Below, one piece after another: positions 1 to 8,743 of a stretch of 20,000 nt of DNA (position 1 is its first letter; every line of letters starts with the position of its first letter). The notes under the pieces are model-generated. The model saw only the letters and a program-made list of their open reading frames with translations, did not search any database and was not told the origin of the DNA. Made by a program: the position numbers and the translations under genes. The stretch comes from Seminavis robusta (lineage: Eukaryota > Bacillariophyta > Bacillariophyceae > Naviculales > Naviculaceae), in assembly GCA_903772945.1 (NCBI GenBank), contig CAICTM010001970.1, positions 1 to 20,000 on the forward strand, written 5' to 3'.

Positions 1-99
1 CAGTTGTTGTTGTGAGAAGAGGCCATGCCATCACTTACCTCTATCGCCATAACATCATACGTGTGCCCATGTTTACTGCACACCGTTTCATTGTTGCCA

Positions 100-836
100 T
101 GTTGACCCGATGCAGACCAAGTCGGAGGCTCACTTGCCCTTAGATTCACTTTTCCAGAAGATTGGAATAACAAGAGTTTTGATCCCAGACAACGCGAAGA
201 AGCTTACCATGCGATCGGATATGATTGGAGTTGGTCGACACGCATAAATCGCCGCACAGACGAGTCCAGATAGCGATCGTGCCCTAATCCATCCGTGAAG
301 GCTTACACACCCAACACAGAACTTCGCCGGAAGACCTAATCCTGAGAGCTGAGAGCCAACCTATACAGAAGAACAATAACGCTACTACTGATTTAGCCTT
401 TCGGAATGACCTTTGGGAATGTGTTTCTGTCGTCTCCGGGCTGACTCGCAGTCATACCGCATTACCGATCTGAGAGTTGGATGGTCAAGTTCCCGCTACT
501 CTTTGGACAGGGGACACTGCTGACATCTCAAATATTTGTGAGTTTGGATGGTATGATTGGGGTTGGTACCTTTCTCCTGAGCGACAGGGCGAGTCAATGG
601 AAATGAAGCGCCTTGGTCGCTACAGTGGCCCCAGCACTGACATTGGGGACGCCATGTGCGCCCGAATCCTCACCGAGAATGGCCAGTTGGTCTCTAGGAA
701 ATCTGTCATCCCCTTATCAGACCAGGAGAAGCTGAGCCCGTTGATTGAATCCAAGAAGGCTAGCATTCACAGAATCCTTGAAGAAGTCCCTTGGCAAGCT
801 TTATGTTTTGCCCAGCAGTGATGATGCTGAATCTCG
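100..836 (+). pseudogene. Copia integrase, C-terminal half (broken)
   Basis: Integrase of a copia polyprotein inserts element cDNA into the host genome. The stretch at about 118-215 reads through a K-S-E-A-H / L-D-S-L-F-Q-K segment to I-P-D-N-A-K, which fits the catalytic core around the second acidic residue. The following stretch, 300-345, carries a P-N-x-N-F-A-E-like segment around the catalytic glutamate. At 400-480 one in-frame TGA interrupts the D-L-W-E / R-S-H-T-A-L region. A clean open stretch, 477-821, then holds L-W-T-G-D-T-A-D-I-S and E-F-G-W-Y-D, the hallmark of the segment just after the core. At least two frameshifts and one stop are visible. The ATG at 477 is internal to the ancestral protein and is not a real start. 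Confidence 0.82.
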
Positions 837-1620
837 TCAGGATGAAGAAGATACCAGAGTATTATGAGCGCAATATCGATGATAGTGACCCAGCTCCTCT
901 GCCACAGAAGATTTGTCAGAAGCAGATGTAGATGCAACTATAGGCCTTGCGGCCAAAGTACATTTCAATCGTGTTTGTTGATCCCACTATGGAGCACCAA
1001 GAGTGTCTTATGGCACAGTACCAAGCCGCAAGCAGGAACTCAGATGAAAACTGATTGCGTCTTTCGATATTCTAATCCAATTGCCTTGATACTTCCCTTT
1101 TTGAGGTGGAGTTGACAGGGCCTGAGACCGAGGCCACCTATCTTTTCGGCAACATCATTGCAGAGTCTATCTATGCTCAGTGGACTGATGACGGCTACAT
1201 TTGTTTGAATTGGCGGATAACTGGACCATGCGAAAGACGGACACGCTGTTTCAGGGACGACGCCTACATCTATCGAATGGCAGGAAGACTTTGCGACTGA
1301 CCACCAAAGGGTGGAAACTTTTGTGTCAGTGGAAGATGGGCAACACCTCATGGCAGTCCCTTAAGGAAATGAAAGATGGTTACCTGATCCAGACGGCAGA
1401 GTATGCACAGAACAATGGCTTGAGTCAGAGCCAGCTTTCTCTTGTGGGTCCCTTACACCCTCAAGAAGCGGAATCGGATTATCTCTGCTGTTTGCGAAGC
1501 GTTACTTTCGCAAGGAACAGAAATATGGGGTTGAGCTTCCCAAAACGGTGGAGCATGCCCTTGAGATTGACAAGGAGACTGGTACAACCTTTTGGCATGA
1601 TGCCATTAAGAAAAGAGATG
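837..1620 (+). pseudogene. Copia pol linker with chromo-like segment (broken)
   Basis: This joins integrase to reverse transcriptase in the ancestral polyprotein. An acidic D/E-rich run (about 815-850) is followed by a Y-Y-E-R-N-I-D-D-S-D-P stretch, a H-Q-E-C-L-M-A-Q-Y block near 990-1020, and then V-E-L-T-G-P-E and I-A-E-S-I-Y-A-Q-W at about 1105-1180. A stop sits at about 1199. After it, a long open frame (1201-1761) contains K-G-W-K-L-L-C-Q-W-K-M-G-N-T-S-W at about 1309-1356, then Q-T-A-E-Y-A. The W-x-x-x-x-x-W-K-x-G-x-x-x-W spacing resembles a chromodomain-like fold reported in some retroelement integrase tails; that reading is my inference. The open frame drifts out of the ancestral frame around 1450-1500. 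Confidence 0.7.
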
Positions 1621-2640
1621 GCAGCCGTCGGCAAAGCTTTTGAAATCCTGGACGAGGATGCCCCTGACCCCGTCGGACACACTCACATTCGTTGTCACAT
1701 GGTCTTTGATGTTAAAAGCGACTTTACAAGGAAGGCACGTCTGGTGCTGGGGGGCATATGACCGAATCCACCTTCGTCCATTACCTACGCCAGCGTTGTC
1801 AGTCGAGAGAGTGTACGACTGGCCTTCTTGATCGCAGCACTGAACGATCTGGACATATTGTGCCGCTGATATTGGCAACCATATTTGAATGCCCCAGTTC
1901 GAGAGAAGATCTTTATCACATGCGGTAAGGAATTTGGCCCATTTGAGGGACGCAAACAAAGGTCGTCAAGGCCCTGTATGGCCTCAAATCAAGTGGAGCA
2001 GCATGGAGGGCCCACTTAGCTGATGTTCTGCGAGACAACCTGGGGGTTCACCTCTTGTAAGGCAGACAATGATGTCTGGTTTCGTGCCGCCACCAGGCCT
2101 GATGGAAGGGAATACTATGAGTATATCTTGGTATACACAGACGATCTCCTTTGCCTGTCAACTAACCCAAATACCTTACTCTGCTACCTGGATCAGCATT
2201 TCCTGCTGAAGCCAGGATCCCTGGGAAAGCCAACTCAGTATCTTGGAGCTTCAGTCAAGGAGTACAATGTCCCTGGCGTTGACAAACCATGTTGGTCAAT
2301 GGGATCTGAACAGTATGTCAAGGAGGCTGTCAGAAATGTGGAGACATGGCTCGAGCAACGTGGGAAGACGCTCAAGTCAAAAGCAACTTCAGTGTTACCG
2401 AGCAATTACACCCCGGAGTTGGATGTTTCAAACCTTTGTGATGACGAGTGGACAAATACTTTCAACAGCAGATTGGAGTGCTACGATGGGCCGTGGAACT
2501 CGGGAGAATTGACATCTGCACCGAGGTTCAATCATGGCTTCATACTGTGCAGCCCCACGAGTTGGCACCTGGACGCTGTGTTTCATATCTTGGCATATCT
2601 CAAGCAGCACAGTCGTTCTCACCTTGTTTTTGATCCTTCC
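1594..2640 (+). pseudogene. Copia reverse transcriptase (broken)
   Basis: This RNA-dependent DNA polymerase copies element RNA into cDNA. The N-terminal fingers appear at 1615-1750 as E-M-A-A-V-G-K-A-F-E-I-L, R-C-H-M-V-F-D-V-K and R-K-A-R-L-V-L-G-G. The frame then shifts beside a G-H-M-T-E motif at about 1755. The palm continues through K-A-L-Y-G-L-K-S-S-G-A-A-W at 1967-2007. A further frameshift near 2020-2040 leads into a 310-codon open frame (2023-2955) carrying I-L-V-Y-T-D-D-L-L, with the catalytic pair of aspartates at 2140-2145. The active-site motif is YTDD rather than the more usual YVDD. The thumb includes K-P-G-S-L-G-K-P-T-Q-Y-L-G-A. The ATG at 2023 is not an authentic start. Confidence 0.88.
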
Positions 2641-3204
2641 TATGTGAATCATGTGGAACCAGAGCGACCTGACTGGAGTGATTTCTATGCCGATGCGAAA
2701 GAGCTTTTGCCTCCAGACATGCCGAAGCCTCTCGGCAAACCAATCCAAATCACCATGTTTGTGGATTCTGACCATGCTGGGGACAAGGTGACACGTCGTT
2801 CGCGTACTGGTGTACTCGTCTTTGCTAACATGTCTCCAATTATTTGGTATAGCAAGAAGCAGGGCTCCATTGAAACTTCCTCCTTTGGATCTGAGTTCGC
2901 GGCGATGAAGGTTGGCATCGAGATTGTGGAGGGCTGCGGTACAAGCTCAGGATGATGGGAGTCCCACTCGATGGCCCAGCCCATGTCAAGGCGGACAACA
3001 TGTCCGTGATCAAGAACTCGAGCATCCCGGAGTCTACTTTGAAGAAAAAGAGCAACTCGGTCGCATACCACTATGTCGTGAAAGAGTCGCTGCAGGCATG
3101 GCAAACATCACATATGAGAATACAGAGAGCAATTTGGCCGATATGTTGACGAAGATCCAGAACGGGCCTGTGAGACAGCGACTGGTTTCGAAAGTCCTAT
3201 ACTA
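2641..3204 (+). pseudogene. Copia RNase H and pol C-terminus (broken)
   Basis: RNase H degrades the RNA strand of the RNA-DNA hybrid during reverse transcription. M-F-V-D-S-D-H-A-G-D starts at 2755, with the first catalytic aspartate at about 2764. T-S-S-F-G-S-E-F-A-A-M-K supplies the glutamate at 2893. The frame then changes between about 2935 and 2955, after which V-K-A-D-N-M-S-V-I gives the third acidic residue at 2994-2996. A second frame change near 3085-3095 moves to the frame carrying N-L-A-D-M-L-T-K, which ends at a TAA at about 3203. The catalytic acidic residues are therefore preserved although the frame is not, which suggests relatively recent frame loss or sequence indel errors. 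Confidence 0.88.
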
Positions 3205-3240
3205 ACAATCTGCAAAAAGGCAACATGACCATAGGGTGGG

Positions 3241-3375
3241 CCGTTTGGTGAACGGCAGGTCTGAGCCTCCAAGGGACCATGCCCCAAGGGTACATCCTGT
3301 TTCAGACTTCCGAAGTCTGTTTTCCCATGTCAAGTGCAATCTAGCGTGAGATAGATCCCCCTCTAGCTTGAGGGG
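3241..3375 (+). other. Cluster of three short hairpins after copia pol
   Basis: Three perfect short inverted repeats lie within 135 bases just beyond the pol stop: CCGTT/AACGG (3241-3255, 5-base loop), CAGACTTC/GAAGTCTG around a single C (3303-3319), and CCCCTC/GAGGGG (3358-3375, 6-base loop). This is the position expected for the element's 3' untranslated region and the start of its 3' LTR. A purine-rich stretch, GAGGGGACCGAAAA, directly before TGACC at about 3370-3388 might be a polypurine tract, but without an LTR partner in view this is only a guess. Confidence 0.4.
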
Positions 3376-3517
3376 ACCGAAAATGACCTGTGGTAGCGAT
3401 TTATGACTATCCAGTTACCAGATTACTAAAATCAACCACAACCACAACAACCAAGTAGTAAACACACACGCAACTCTATAGCAACCTCTTTATCACCACC
3501 ATCAGCCTTTTTCGAAA

Positions 3518-4039
3518 ATGAGCTTAACGTATCTATTTAGTATTTGTTATTATCTGCTGAAGCAGATGAGAACCATGAACGTCATGAAGACAACCACCAC
3601 CACTACAACGAAGACACTGTTTCGATGCTTGTTGTTAGCATCTATCTTGGGAGTGACCAATGGCTGGAGTACATTCGGCAGTAAGGCTCGTTCCGAAACC
3701 GAACTTGCCTTTTTACAAGGAGCCAGCCCCGAGGAAGCCGCAGTTGCGAGACACGAACCGGTCATTGTGCACACGGATACGGACGAAGCGGAGCGTTTCT
3801 GGGCCGATGCACATGTCGAGTGGACCATGATGAATACCGTCAAGAATGACCATCCATTTGTCGGTCCACCCTTTGACCTCGAAGGACGGCGTACCACAAC
3901 ACCACACGCCGCATCCGCAAGAATGAGAACACCTCGGGAATCCCATTTCTTGTTCACGGCCATGGACTCTTCCAAGAAACTGATTGTCCAAAAGAAAGAC
4001 GAAGACGAGTGTATGGGTCGTTGGAGCGCGTGGGACTAG
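3518..4039 (+). CDS. Small predicted secreted or plastid-targeted protein, unknown function
   Basis: An intact 173-codon frame ends in TAG at 4037-4039. The ATG at 3518 follows AAA (A at -3) and a CA-rich leader (3420-3515), typical of a stramenopile 5' UTR. Further in-frame ATGs lie at 3566, 3575 and 3584. Starting at the last gives a cleaner signal peptide: basic and Thr-rich residues 24-33, then the hydrophobic run L34-V46, then a small-residue zone T-N-G-W-S at 47-51. A tryptophan just after the possible cleavage site, followed by S/T/K/R-rich sequence, is compatible with a diatom plastid presequence, but secretion is equally possible. The mature part is hydrophilic and acidic, with D-T-D-E and K-K-D-E-D-E-C patches, no membrane segment and only one Cys. 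I do not recognise a family. It stands alone on its strand, 0.3 kb past the copia remnant. Confidence 0.6.
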   Translation: MSLTYLFSICYYLLKQMRTMNVMKTTTTTTTKTLFRCLLLASILGVTNGWSTFGSKARSETELAFLQGASPEEAAVARHEPVIVHTDTDEAERFWADAHVEWTMMNTVKNDHPFVGPPFDLEGRRTTTPHAASARMRTPRESHFLFTAMDSSKKLIVQKKDEDECMGRWSAWD

Positions 4040-4424
4040 TTAGTTAGTTGGCTATCTACAATCTGGCTAACTTCCAACCCAGGCAGCTATGCTTATCCAT
4101 CAACCGATCTTTCAAGCAACGGAAAGGCACAAGCTATATAGTTGAGAACTGCATTACAATACGAAATCTACACTACATTATTTCTAGCAGCACGAAAGGA
4201 CTGGAACCTTCGAAACACAATGAATGGAATGAAGGAATGCACGGATACACACAAGAAAGCCTCCTGTCCTGGATGGCAGCCAGCAAGATGGTCACAACAA
4301 AACAGGACCGCCGACTCAAAGGTGGACTCTATAGGATTCGATTCCATTCGATTGAACCATTCGCTATAATACATATTTTATGCATAAGACCTCACCAAAT
4401 AGCTCTTCATTTGGAATTAGCTAG
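4040..4424. other. Intergenic region with TAGC microsatellite
   Basis: No convincing coding sequence. The start carries TAGT repeats just after the stop of the preceding gene and presumably includes its 3' UTR. AT-rich sequence around 4355-4385 may include polyadenylation signals for either strand. A perfect TAGC tetranucleotide repeat of just under five units occupies 4418-4436 and overlaps the stop codon of the broken minus-strand frame that follows. Confidence 0.5.
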
Positions 4425-4436
4425 CTAGCTAGCTAG
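4418..4436. repeat. (TAGC)n microsatellite
   Basis: TAGC is repeated almost five times without interruption. Because it is self-complementary in part, it also reads as an inverted repeat. Confidence 0.8.
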
Positions 4437-4715
4437 TTTGGCTTTAGCAATATTCGACTGTAAGGTCCCAAGACTGTTGTCCGCCGTCTTGGAGACTCCA
4501 TTGACAAGATCGCTCACTGCCGAGAAGGTTTGCTTGCGAGAAAGGACTTCTTATGATTGACGAGCATGCAGGATCTTTGCGGCTTGCTTTGATGCCATGT
4601 CCACCGGTGACTTGGACCAAGCTGGTGCTGCTTTTGCTTTCGAAAGAAAGCACTCCGTGTGTGCACTGTGGGTGAATTGGCGGGGCTGTATCACATGTAC
4701 CGTATCATGATACAT
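4425..4715 (-). pseudogene. Broken hydrophilic reading frame, unknown protein
   Basis: On the minus strand an in-frame ATG at 4715-4713 opens a frame of 54 codons that halts at TAA (4553-4551). The same frame then continues open for another 41 codons to TAG in the TAGC repeat (4427-4425). The two parts have similar composition: Ala/Lys/Ser-rich, amphipathic, with segments such as K-S-P-V-D-M-A-S-K-Q-A-A-K-I-L and T-F-S-A-V-S-D-L-V-N-G-V-S-K. That looks more like one helical protein with a nonsense mutation than like chance. I do not recognise a family. A charged open frame just upstream (4936-4691, starting M-Q-E-R-K) could be an upstream exon or unrelated. No start, splice site or homologue can be established by eye. 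Confidence 0.3.
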
Positions 4716-4939
4716 GCAGTTGGAAAGGAGCTCGCCACCTTGACCCACCGCTGGTGTCGTACGGTAAACCGATTTATCTCAAGGTTTCCAAGCCCTGGGA
4801 TAACTGTGGTGCCCTCCATCTCTTCCGCTAGTCTTGCTCCTTTGCTCCTTCCTGCACTCCTGCTGCCTTCGCCCCTTTCCTTGGCTTCCATGTTGCCCTG
4901 CTTGCGCACTTGATTGCTTGCCTTGCGTTCCTGCATCGT

Positions 4940-5600
4940 GCCTCGCGCTCTGTCCCCATCCTCATCTTAGCTCTCTCTAATCCATAGTAAACCCCTCATT
5001 GAAAATTTATCTTAAGTGTGAGTGAGGAGTGTACCAGTACTCCATTTTTCAGTATTCGCTCGTCACCTCCAACAACCTCACTCTGATCACCACTTCATCA
5101 CCATGACACGGCGGTTAACACAATACTTTGTTATAGAGTAGAGGTGCCCAGCATCACTCTCTGTTAGTGTAAGAATCGAAAAAGAGGCGACAGTCAACAG
5201 TGTTGTCTCTGAGTGGTCACCTATGAGAAACCGCCTCATCATGGTCGTCGTTTCGATTAATCTGTTGCGTCTACCGGTAACCACTCATGCTGCTGTGAGA
5301 AATACTCGTCGTACCCGTCGAGACTGTCTCCCTCTTGCGGTCTGAGTAAAACACCACTGCTCCGCTCGAACGACAGATCTTCTGGACTGGACCTACCGGC
5401 TCTACCTGCACCGTCGTTTGCTGAGCATGCCTTCTACCAACTGTCGCCATCTACCACCGCCGCGCCTCCCCATGCAGTTCCCGTAAGTTTCCCCTTGTTG
5501 CCGTATTTTTGCGTCGTCTACTGCTGTTTGATCTGGAACTGTGCGTCGGAGAGAGGCAATAATGCCTTTATTCTGTCAGCAGTGATGGTGCTCCCTTCCT
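4940..5600. other. Unassigned intergenic sequence
   Basis: Stops are frequent in all frames and no recognisable protein is present. Notable short features are a GGAGTGTACCAGTACTCC inverted repeat at about 5026-5043, the 8-base palindrome TACCGGTA at 5272-5279 and a CCCGTAAGT donor-like site near 5480 with no matching exon. Nothing here supports a gene. Confidence 0.4.
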
Positions 5601-6382
5601 AGGTCAATTGTTTGGCCTCCAGTTCTTTCAACCGAGGACTGTATTCATTTTCTTCTGCTTGTCGGAGAGGCCTTCAAGTGTGTCACCACGAGCAGTCAAA
5701 TCTGCTGTAAGAGGAGCAATATTCTCCTTGCCAGTTATCTTTCCAAACACAAGATTGCCGCTGTTTGGATCTGGTTGGCTTCCCGGTTCTTGGGCATGGT
5801 CTTCAATGCATCATCTTGAACTCCCTCTACACGGAAGTGTTCTTTCTTTAAAGCCTTGTTGATCTCCTTGATTGTGTCAATGCAGGTAGGCACAGTCCAG
5901 CAAGCCCGCTGTTTGTTCCTTGTTCTTCATGTCAGCAAGCTTACCAAAGCTGTGGCCGTCGGCGCTCCTGTTGATTGCATAAGCAGTACGTATTGGCTCA
6001 CTTCGATCCGCCTTGGATACAATGTCGGCTTCCTTGACACCGGCTTCCACGAATTGAGTCGAGTCTGAGAGGCAACGGCAAGATACTTGGCTTTCAGCTC
6101 CTCTTTCAGTACATCAGGAGTGTAATAATCTCGGAAGTCAATCAACCAATCCCAAAGCTCGTCAGCAATATCTGCAACACTGTCTTGGATGAAAGAATAA
6201 AGCATCTTCAAATCAATCAAACGTTGCTTCGTGCTTCGTGCACTTCACTGTGGTAGACAGCTGGTTGGAACACTGGATCGTATTCTTCTTGAGGATGACA
6301 GCAGCAACCACACGACCAATCAGATCCTCAGCCATCAATGCCAACGGTAGCATATCCGGTTGTAGCCATCGACTGACATGTT
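5601..6382 (-). pseudogene. Frameshifted helical protein pseudogene, unknown family
   Basis: Read on the minus strand, a continuous coding-like series runs from about 6380 down to a TAG near 5601, about 260 codons, but it uses different frames in sequence. Segment 1 (about 6350-6215) includes A-E-D-L-I-G-R-V-V-A-A. Segment 2 (about 6220-6060) includes D-S-V-A-D-I-A-D-E-L-W-D-W-L-I-D-F. Segment 3 (about 6060-5885) includes E-A-G-V-K-E-A-D-I-V-S-K and G-H-S-F-G-K-L-A-D-M-K. Segment 4 (about 5885-5758) includes D-T-I-K-E-I-N-K-A-L-K-K-E-H. Segment 5 (about 5755-5601) includes V-F-G-K-I-T-G-K-E-N-I-A-P-L-T-A. Each junction is a one- or two-base shift with no GT-AG intron. Composition is hydrophilic, helical and Lys/Glu/Asp-rich, with no membrane segment. 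I do not recognise the family. Either it is a recent pseudogene or an intact gene carrying sequencing indels. Confidence 0.5.
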
Positions 6383-6464
6383 CAATCATTCGATTCTGTT
6401 ACCATCAGAATGAAAGTGCTAGTCTACTAGCTTTGTTCTCTGATCACATCAGCTGTCGTTGGCT

Positions 6465-6481
6465 GCTACCGTACCGGTAGC
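6465..6481. other. Hairpin GCTACCG-TAC-CGGTAGC
   Basis: Perfect 7-base arms with a 3-base loop lie between the pseudogene start and the 3' end of the 453-residue gene. The hairpin contains the palindrome TACCGGTA, which recurs at 5272-5279 and 6603-6610. Role unknown. Confidence 0.4.
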
Positions 6482-6617
6482 TATTAATAGTGTAGTTCTG
6501 TCGGACCTTCCAAAAGTGCACACGACTGCAGCTATAGTCACCACAAAGTAAGTAGAACTACTTGCACAAGAATACAAGATCGGCTATGGTACTGATAGTT
6601 ACTACCGGTACAGTAGT

Positions 6618-7979
6618 TTAAGAATCATGACTGAGAAAGTAGGATCCATCTTCTCCAAAGTCAATAAAGTGTAGAAAATTTCCCGCTTGCAATATTTCCT
6701 GTGTAACGGCATCGAGATCTTCACTGATTCCACCCCACCACATGCGTCCATTTTCGGCTCGGACAAACCATTCTCCGTGCGGGCCTAGATTGACACAGAC
6801 CAAATCGGCCTTGTCGCGTCGTTCTCCCAGTTTATCGGCTAGTGCGGATGGAATGGATCGTCCGTGAAATTTCCACGATCCATCGGCAAAAACGACAAAA
6901 AAGGTATCGTAGGAATTGCCAAACGCGACCGATCGGGGTGCTTGACGACAGCCTTTCAATACTTTATCGAGTGCTTTGGGACCTTTCCAATCAAACGTGT
7001 CGTCTTTGAACGCCACAAAATAGCGATCGCGGGTTCCCAACGAGACATAGGAAGGACGTGCCGAAATGGGTGAATTGCGGAGTAATTTGAGTTTTTGATA
7101 CAAATGTTTGGGAATGTTGGGTGTGTAGGCAACGCCGCCATTGCCATACAAGAATATAGTGCCTTTTCCATTGGTAGCGACACCACGCACTAGCTTATTC
7201 ATGCGACTAATATCTTGTAGACACTGTTCGACATGTTTCATGGCCGAGACGGGAAGTGAGAATTGGAATTCCATTCCTTCTTCTTCACTGGCATCATCGT
7301 CGTCGTCTTCTTCTTCTTCCTCGTCATCTTGTGTGGTGGAATCGTCTTCTCGACTGCCATGATTGTTGTTACTGGAAGAAGCAGCTACGGATGTTCGTGG
7401 CTTTTGCTGCTGTTGTTGTTGTTGCTGCTGCTGTAATTTCTTGTGTTGTTCTTCTCGTTCTTCCAACGCCACCAAATGGCTTTCCAATTTTTCTTTCTCG
7501 CCATGTAAAATACAGAGTCCCACTTCGGCCAATTCAATATCATCTTTGAGAGACGTGGTCTTGGTCGGTGAAGGTGCATTCGTATTAGTGCTTGTGTTGT
7601 CGTGAACACCAACCAATGTTTCGTCAATTTCGGTGGGGGCTGGTGGATGGCGTAAGAGGCGTTCAATGACATCCAACGACGTGACATTGCGGCGAAAGGA
7701 TTCTCGTGGCACGCCTTGAAAGACCCGACACGTCGAGACAGTGCCAGTATCGACAAAGATGTTGACCCGGGCCAATCCTTCCGTACTACTCGCATTATTG
7801 TGGAGACCCACTAGAAAGGAGACAATGTGTTCGGCGTGGGATGGTAGTGCTTGGACACCCGCTAGAGACTTGGCGCGGCGTCGAATCGCTGTCGGATCCA
7901 AGTTCCATTCTTGATGATGATGACTACTGTGATGATGGTGACTTTGATGGCCAGCCGCACTGGCAGTGATGGTCGGCAT
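6618..7979 (-). CDS. 453-residue protein with coiled coil, poly-Q, acidic tract and C-terminal W/F-G-type repeats
   Basis: This is an intact single-exon frame on the minus strand, ATG at 7979-7977, ending at 6618. In order: a His-rich N-terminus (residues 11-23); a possible globular region (about 30-112) with V-S-F-L-V-G-L-H and L-D-V-I-E-R-L-L; a Thr/Ser/Pro linker (128-142); a Glu/Lys-rich coiled coil (about 145-182); ten glutamines (183-192); a Ser/Asn linker; and an acidic tract of D/E (about 218-234). The C-terminal half (275-453) has about four related blocks. Each has an L-G or F-G turn, an aromatic pair (Y-F, F-F, W-F, Y-F) five or so residues on, and in the middle copies a D-G/N-G turn then W-x-G: S-L-G-T-R-D-R-Y-F, A-F-G-N-S-Y-D-T-F-F, N-L-G-P-H-G-E-W-F, D-F-G-E-D-G-S-Y-F. 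Such repeats suggest a beta-rich binding module. No catalytic motif, signal peptide or membrane segment is visible, so the protein is probably intracellular. Function unknown. Confidence 0.85.
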   Translation of the reverse strand: MPTITASAAGHQSHHHHSSHHHQEWNLDPTAIRRRAKSLAGVQALPSHAEHIVSFLVGLHNNASSTEGLARVNIFVDTGTVSTCRVFQGVPRESFRRNVTSLDVIERLLRHPPAPTEIDETLVGVHDNTSTNTNAPSPTKTTSLKDDIELAEVGLCILHGEKEKLESHLVALEEREEQHKKLQQQQQQQQQQKPRTSVAASSSNNNHGSREDDSTTQDDEEEEEDDDDDASEEEGMEFQFSLPVSAMKHVEQCLQDISRMNKLVRGVATNGKGTIFLYGNGGVAYTPNIPKHLYQKLKLLRNSPISARPSYVSLGTRDRYFVAFKDDTFDWKGPKALDKVLKGCRQAPRSVAFGNSYDTFFVVFADGSWKFHGRSIPSALADKLGERRDKADLVCVNLGPHGEWFVRAENGRMWWGGISEDLDAVTQEILQAGNFLHFIDFGEDGSYFLSHDS

Positions 7980-8743
7980 CGTCTAAGAGACAACAGTAGA
8001 AGATGGTGCTGCACCGACTTCGATTTGAATGATCGATTGATGATGTGCAACCGAAGGCTGAAACGATAAGCCAGTGAATTGGTTTAATTATTCCTGCAAG
8101 GTGCAAATAATGAGATGCTGTCACGAAAAGATTTAAGAACTATCTGGCCTCAACGGCTCTCTGATGTTTCTGACGTCTGGGCTTCCGAACGATCGGATTT
8201 TATTTGTTGTTTCGTGCTTCTATTTTTCGATACTTTACTCTGATCAAGATGATGTGACCTCTCCTCTTTGCAGCGACTACCATACTTCTTTTGAAGAAGG
8301 CTCCACCATGACAGGCTCCTCTTGTTTGGATTGACTGGCTGGAATCAGCGGCAGCCGTAGCGAGATGCTTCCGTTCAAGGACTTCTTTCTTCTTTTGTGC
8401 GACGCATCTTCCACACTGCGACACCTCCTTTCTCTCTAAAAGAGCGGCATGACATGACACAAAGCCTCTGCTATCATATGATGCCAATGGAGACATCTAC
8501 ATGCACCATGGGAGAGTGCTTGGAAGTAGCCTCCGACATCCACCACCAGTCGATCGTACCTTTTGCCGACGGCTGTTTTCCGTTTGAAACGAAAACGGAA
8601 ATTCCATGACGCGCTCCTTTTTCCATTTTGATGTTGACACCTTGCCGATTTTGATGTTGACATGAAATGAAACCGCCGTTTGGCTGAATTGCATGAAACG
8701 ACGGTTGCCTCTCTCTCAAAACACAATCACAACTTCTTCCAAC
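7980..8743. other. Intergenic region, presumed promoter of the 453-residue gene
   Basis: No supportable coding sequence. The first 150 bases lie directly upstream of the minus-strand ATG and presumably hold its 5' UTR and promoter; no clear TATA or initiator can be fixed. A short direct repeat of a TTTTGATGTTGACA-type sequence occurs at about 8626-8662. From 8700 to 8743 the sequence becomes CA/CT-rich and leads into ATG codons at 8744 and 8748, resembling a diatom 5' UTR. Confidence 0.4.

Larger units (their letters stand above)
1..3400 (+). mobile_element. Degraded Ty1/copia LTR retrotransposon, 3' part
   Basis: The domain order integrase, linker, reverse transcriptase, RNase H on the plus strand is that of Ty1/copia pol (in Ty3/gypsy the integrase follows RNase H). 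The element enters from the left edge already inside integrase, so gag, protease and any 5' LTR lie outside the window. The reading passes through all three frames with several stops, so no polyprotein can be made. Recognisable landmarks are a D-N-A-K integrase motif near 190, an E-F-G-W-Y-D motif at about 540-558, a Y-T-D-D reverse transcriptase motif at 2134-2145, an RNase H D-S-D-H-A-G motif at about 2764 and an N-L-A-D-M-L-T-K motif near 3133. I could not fix a 3' LTR; the right limit is approximate. Family assignment is firm; calling it a diatom-type copia is an inference from overall resemblance. Confidence 0.9.

Noticed and set aside
3385..3520. Possible copia 3' LTR beginning TGACCTGTGG
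   Set aside because: There is no second copy in the window and no clear CA end; the neighbouring sequence looks like the 5' UTR of the gene at 3518.
7141..7605. Plus-strand Ser-, Cys- and Leu-rich frames
   Set aside because: They are antisense readings of the poly-Q and acidic codon runs of the 453-residue gene.
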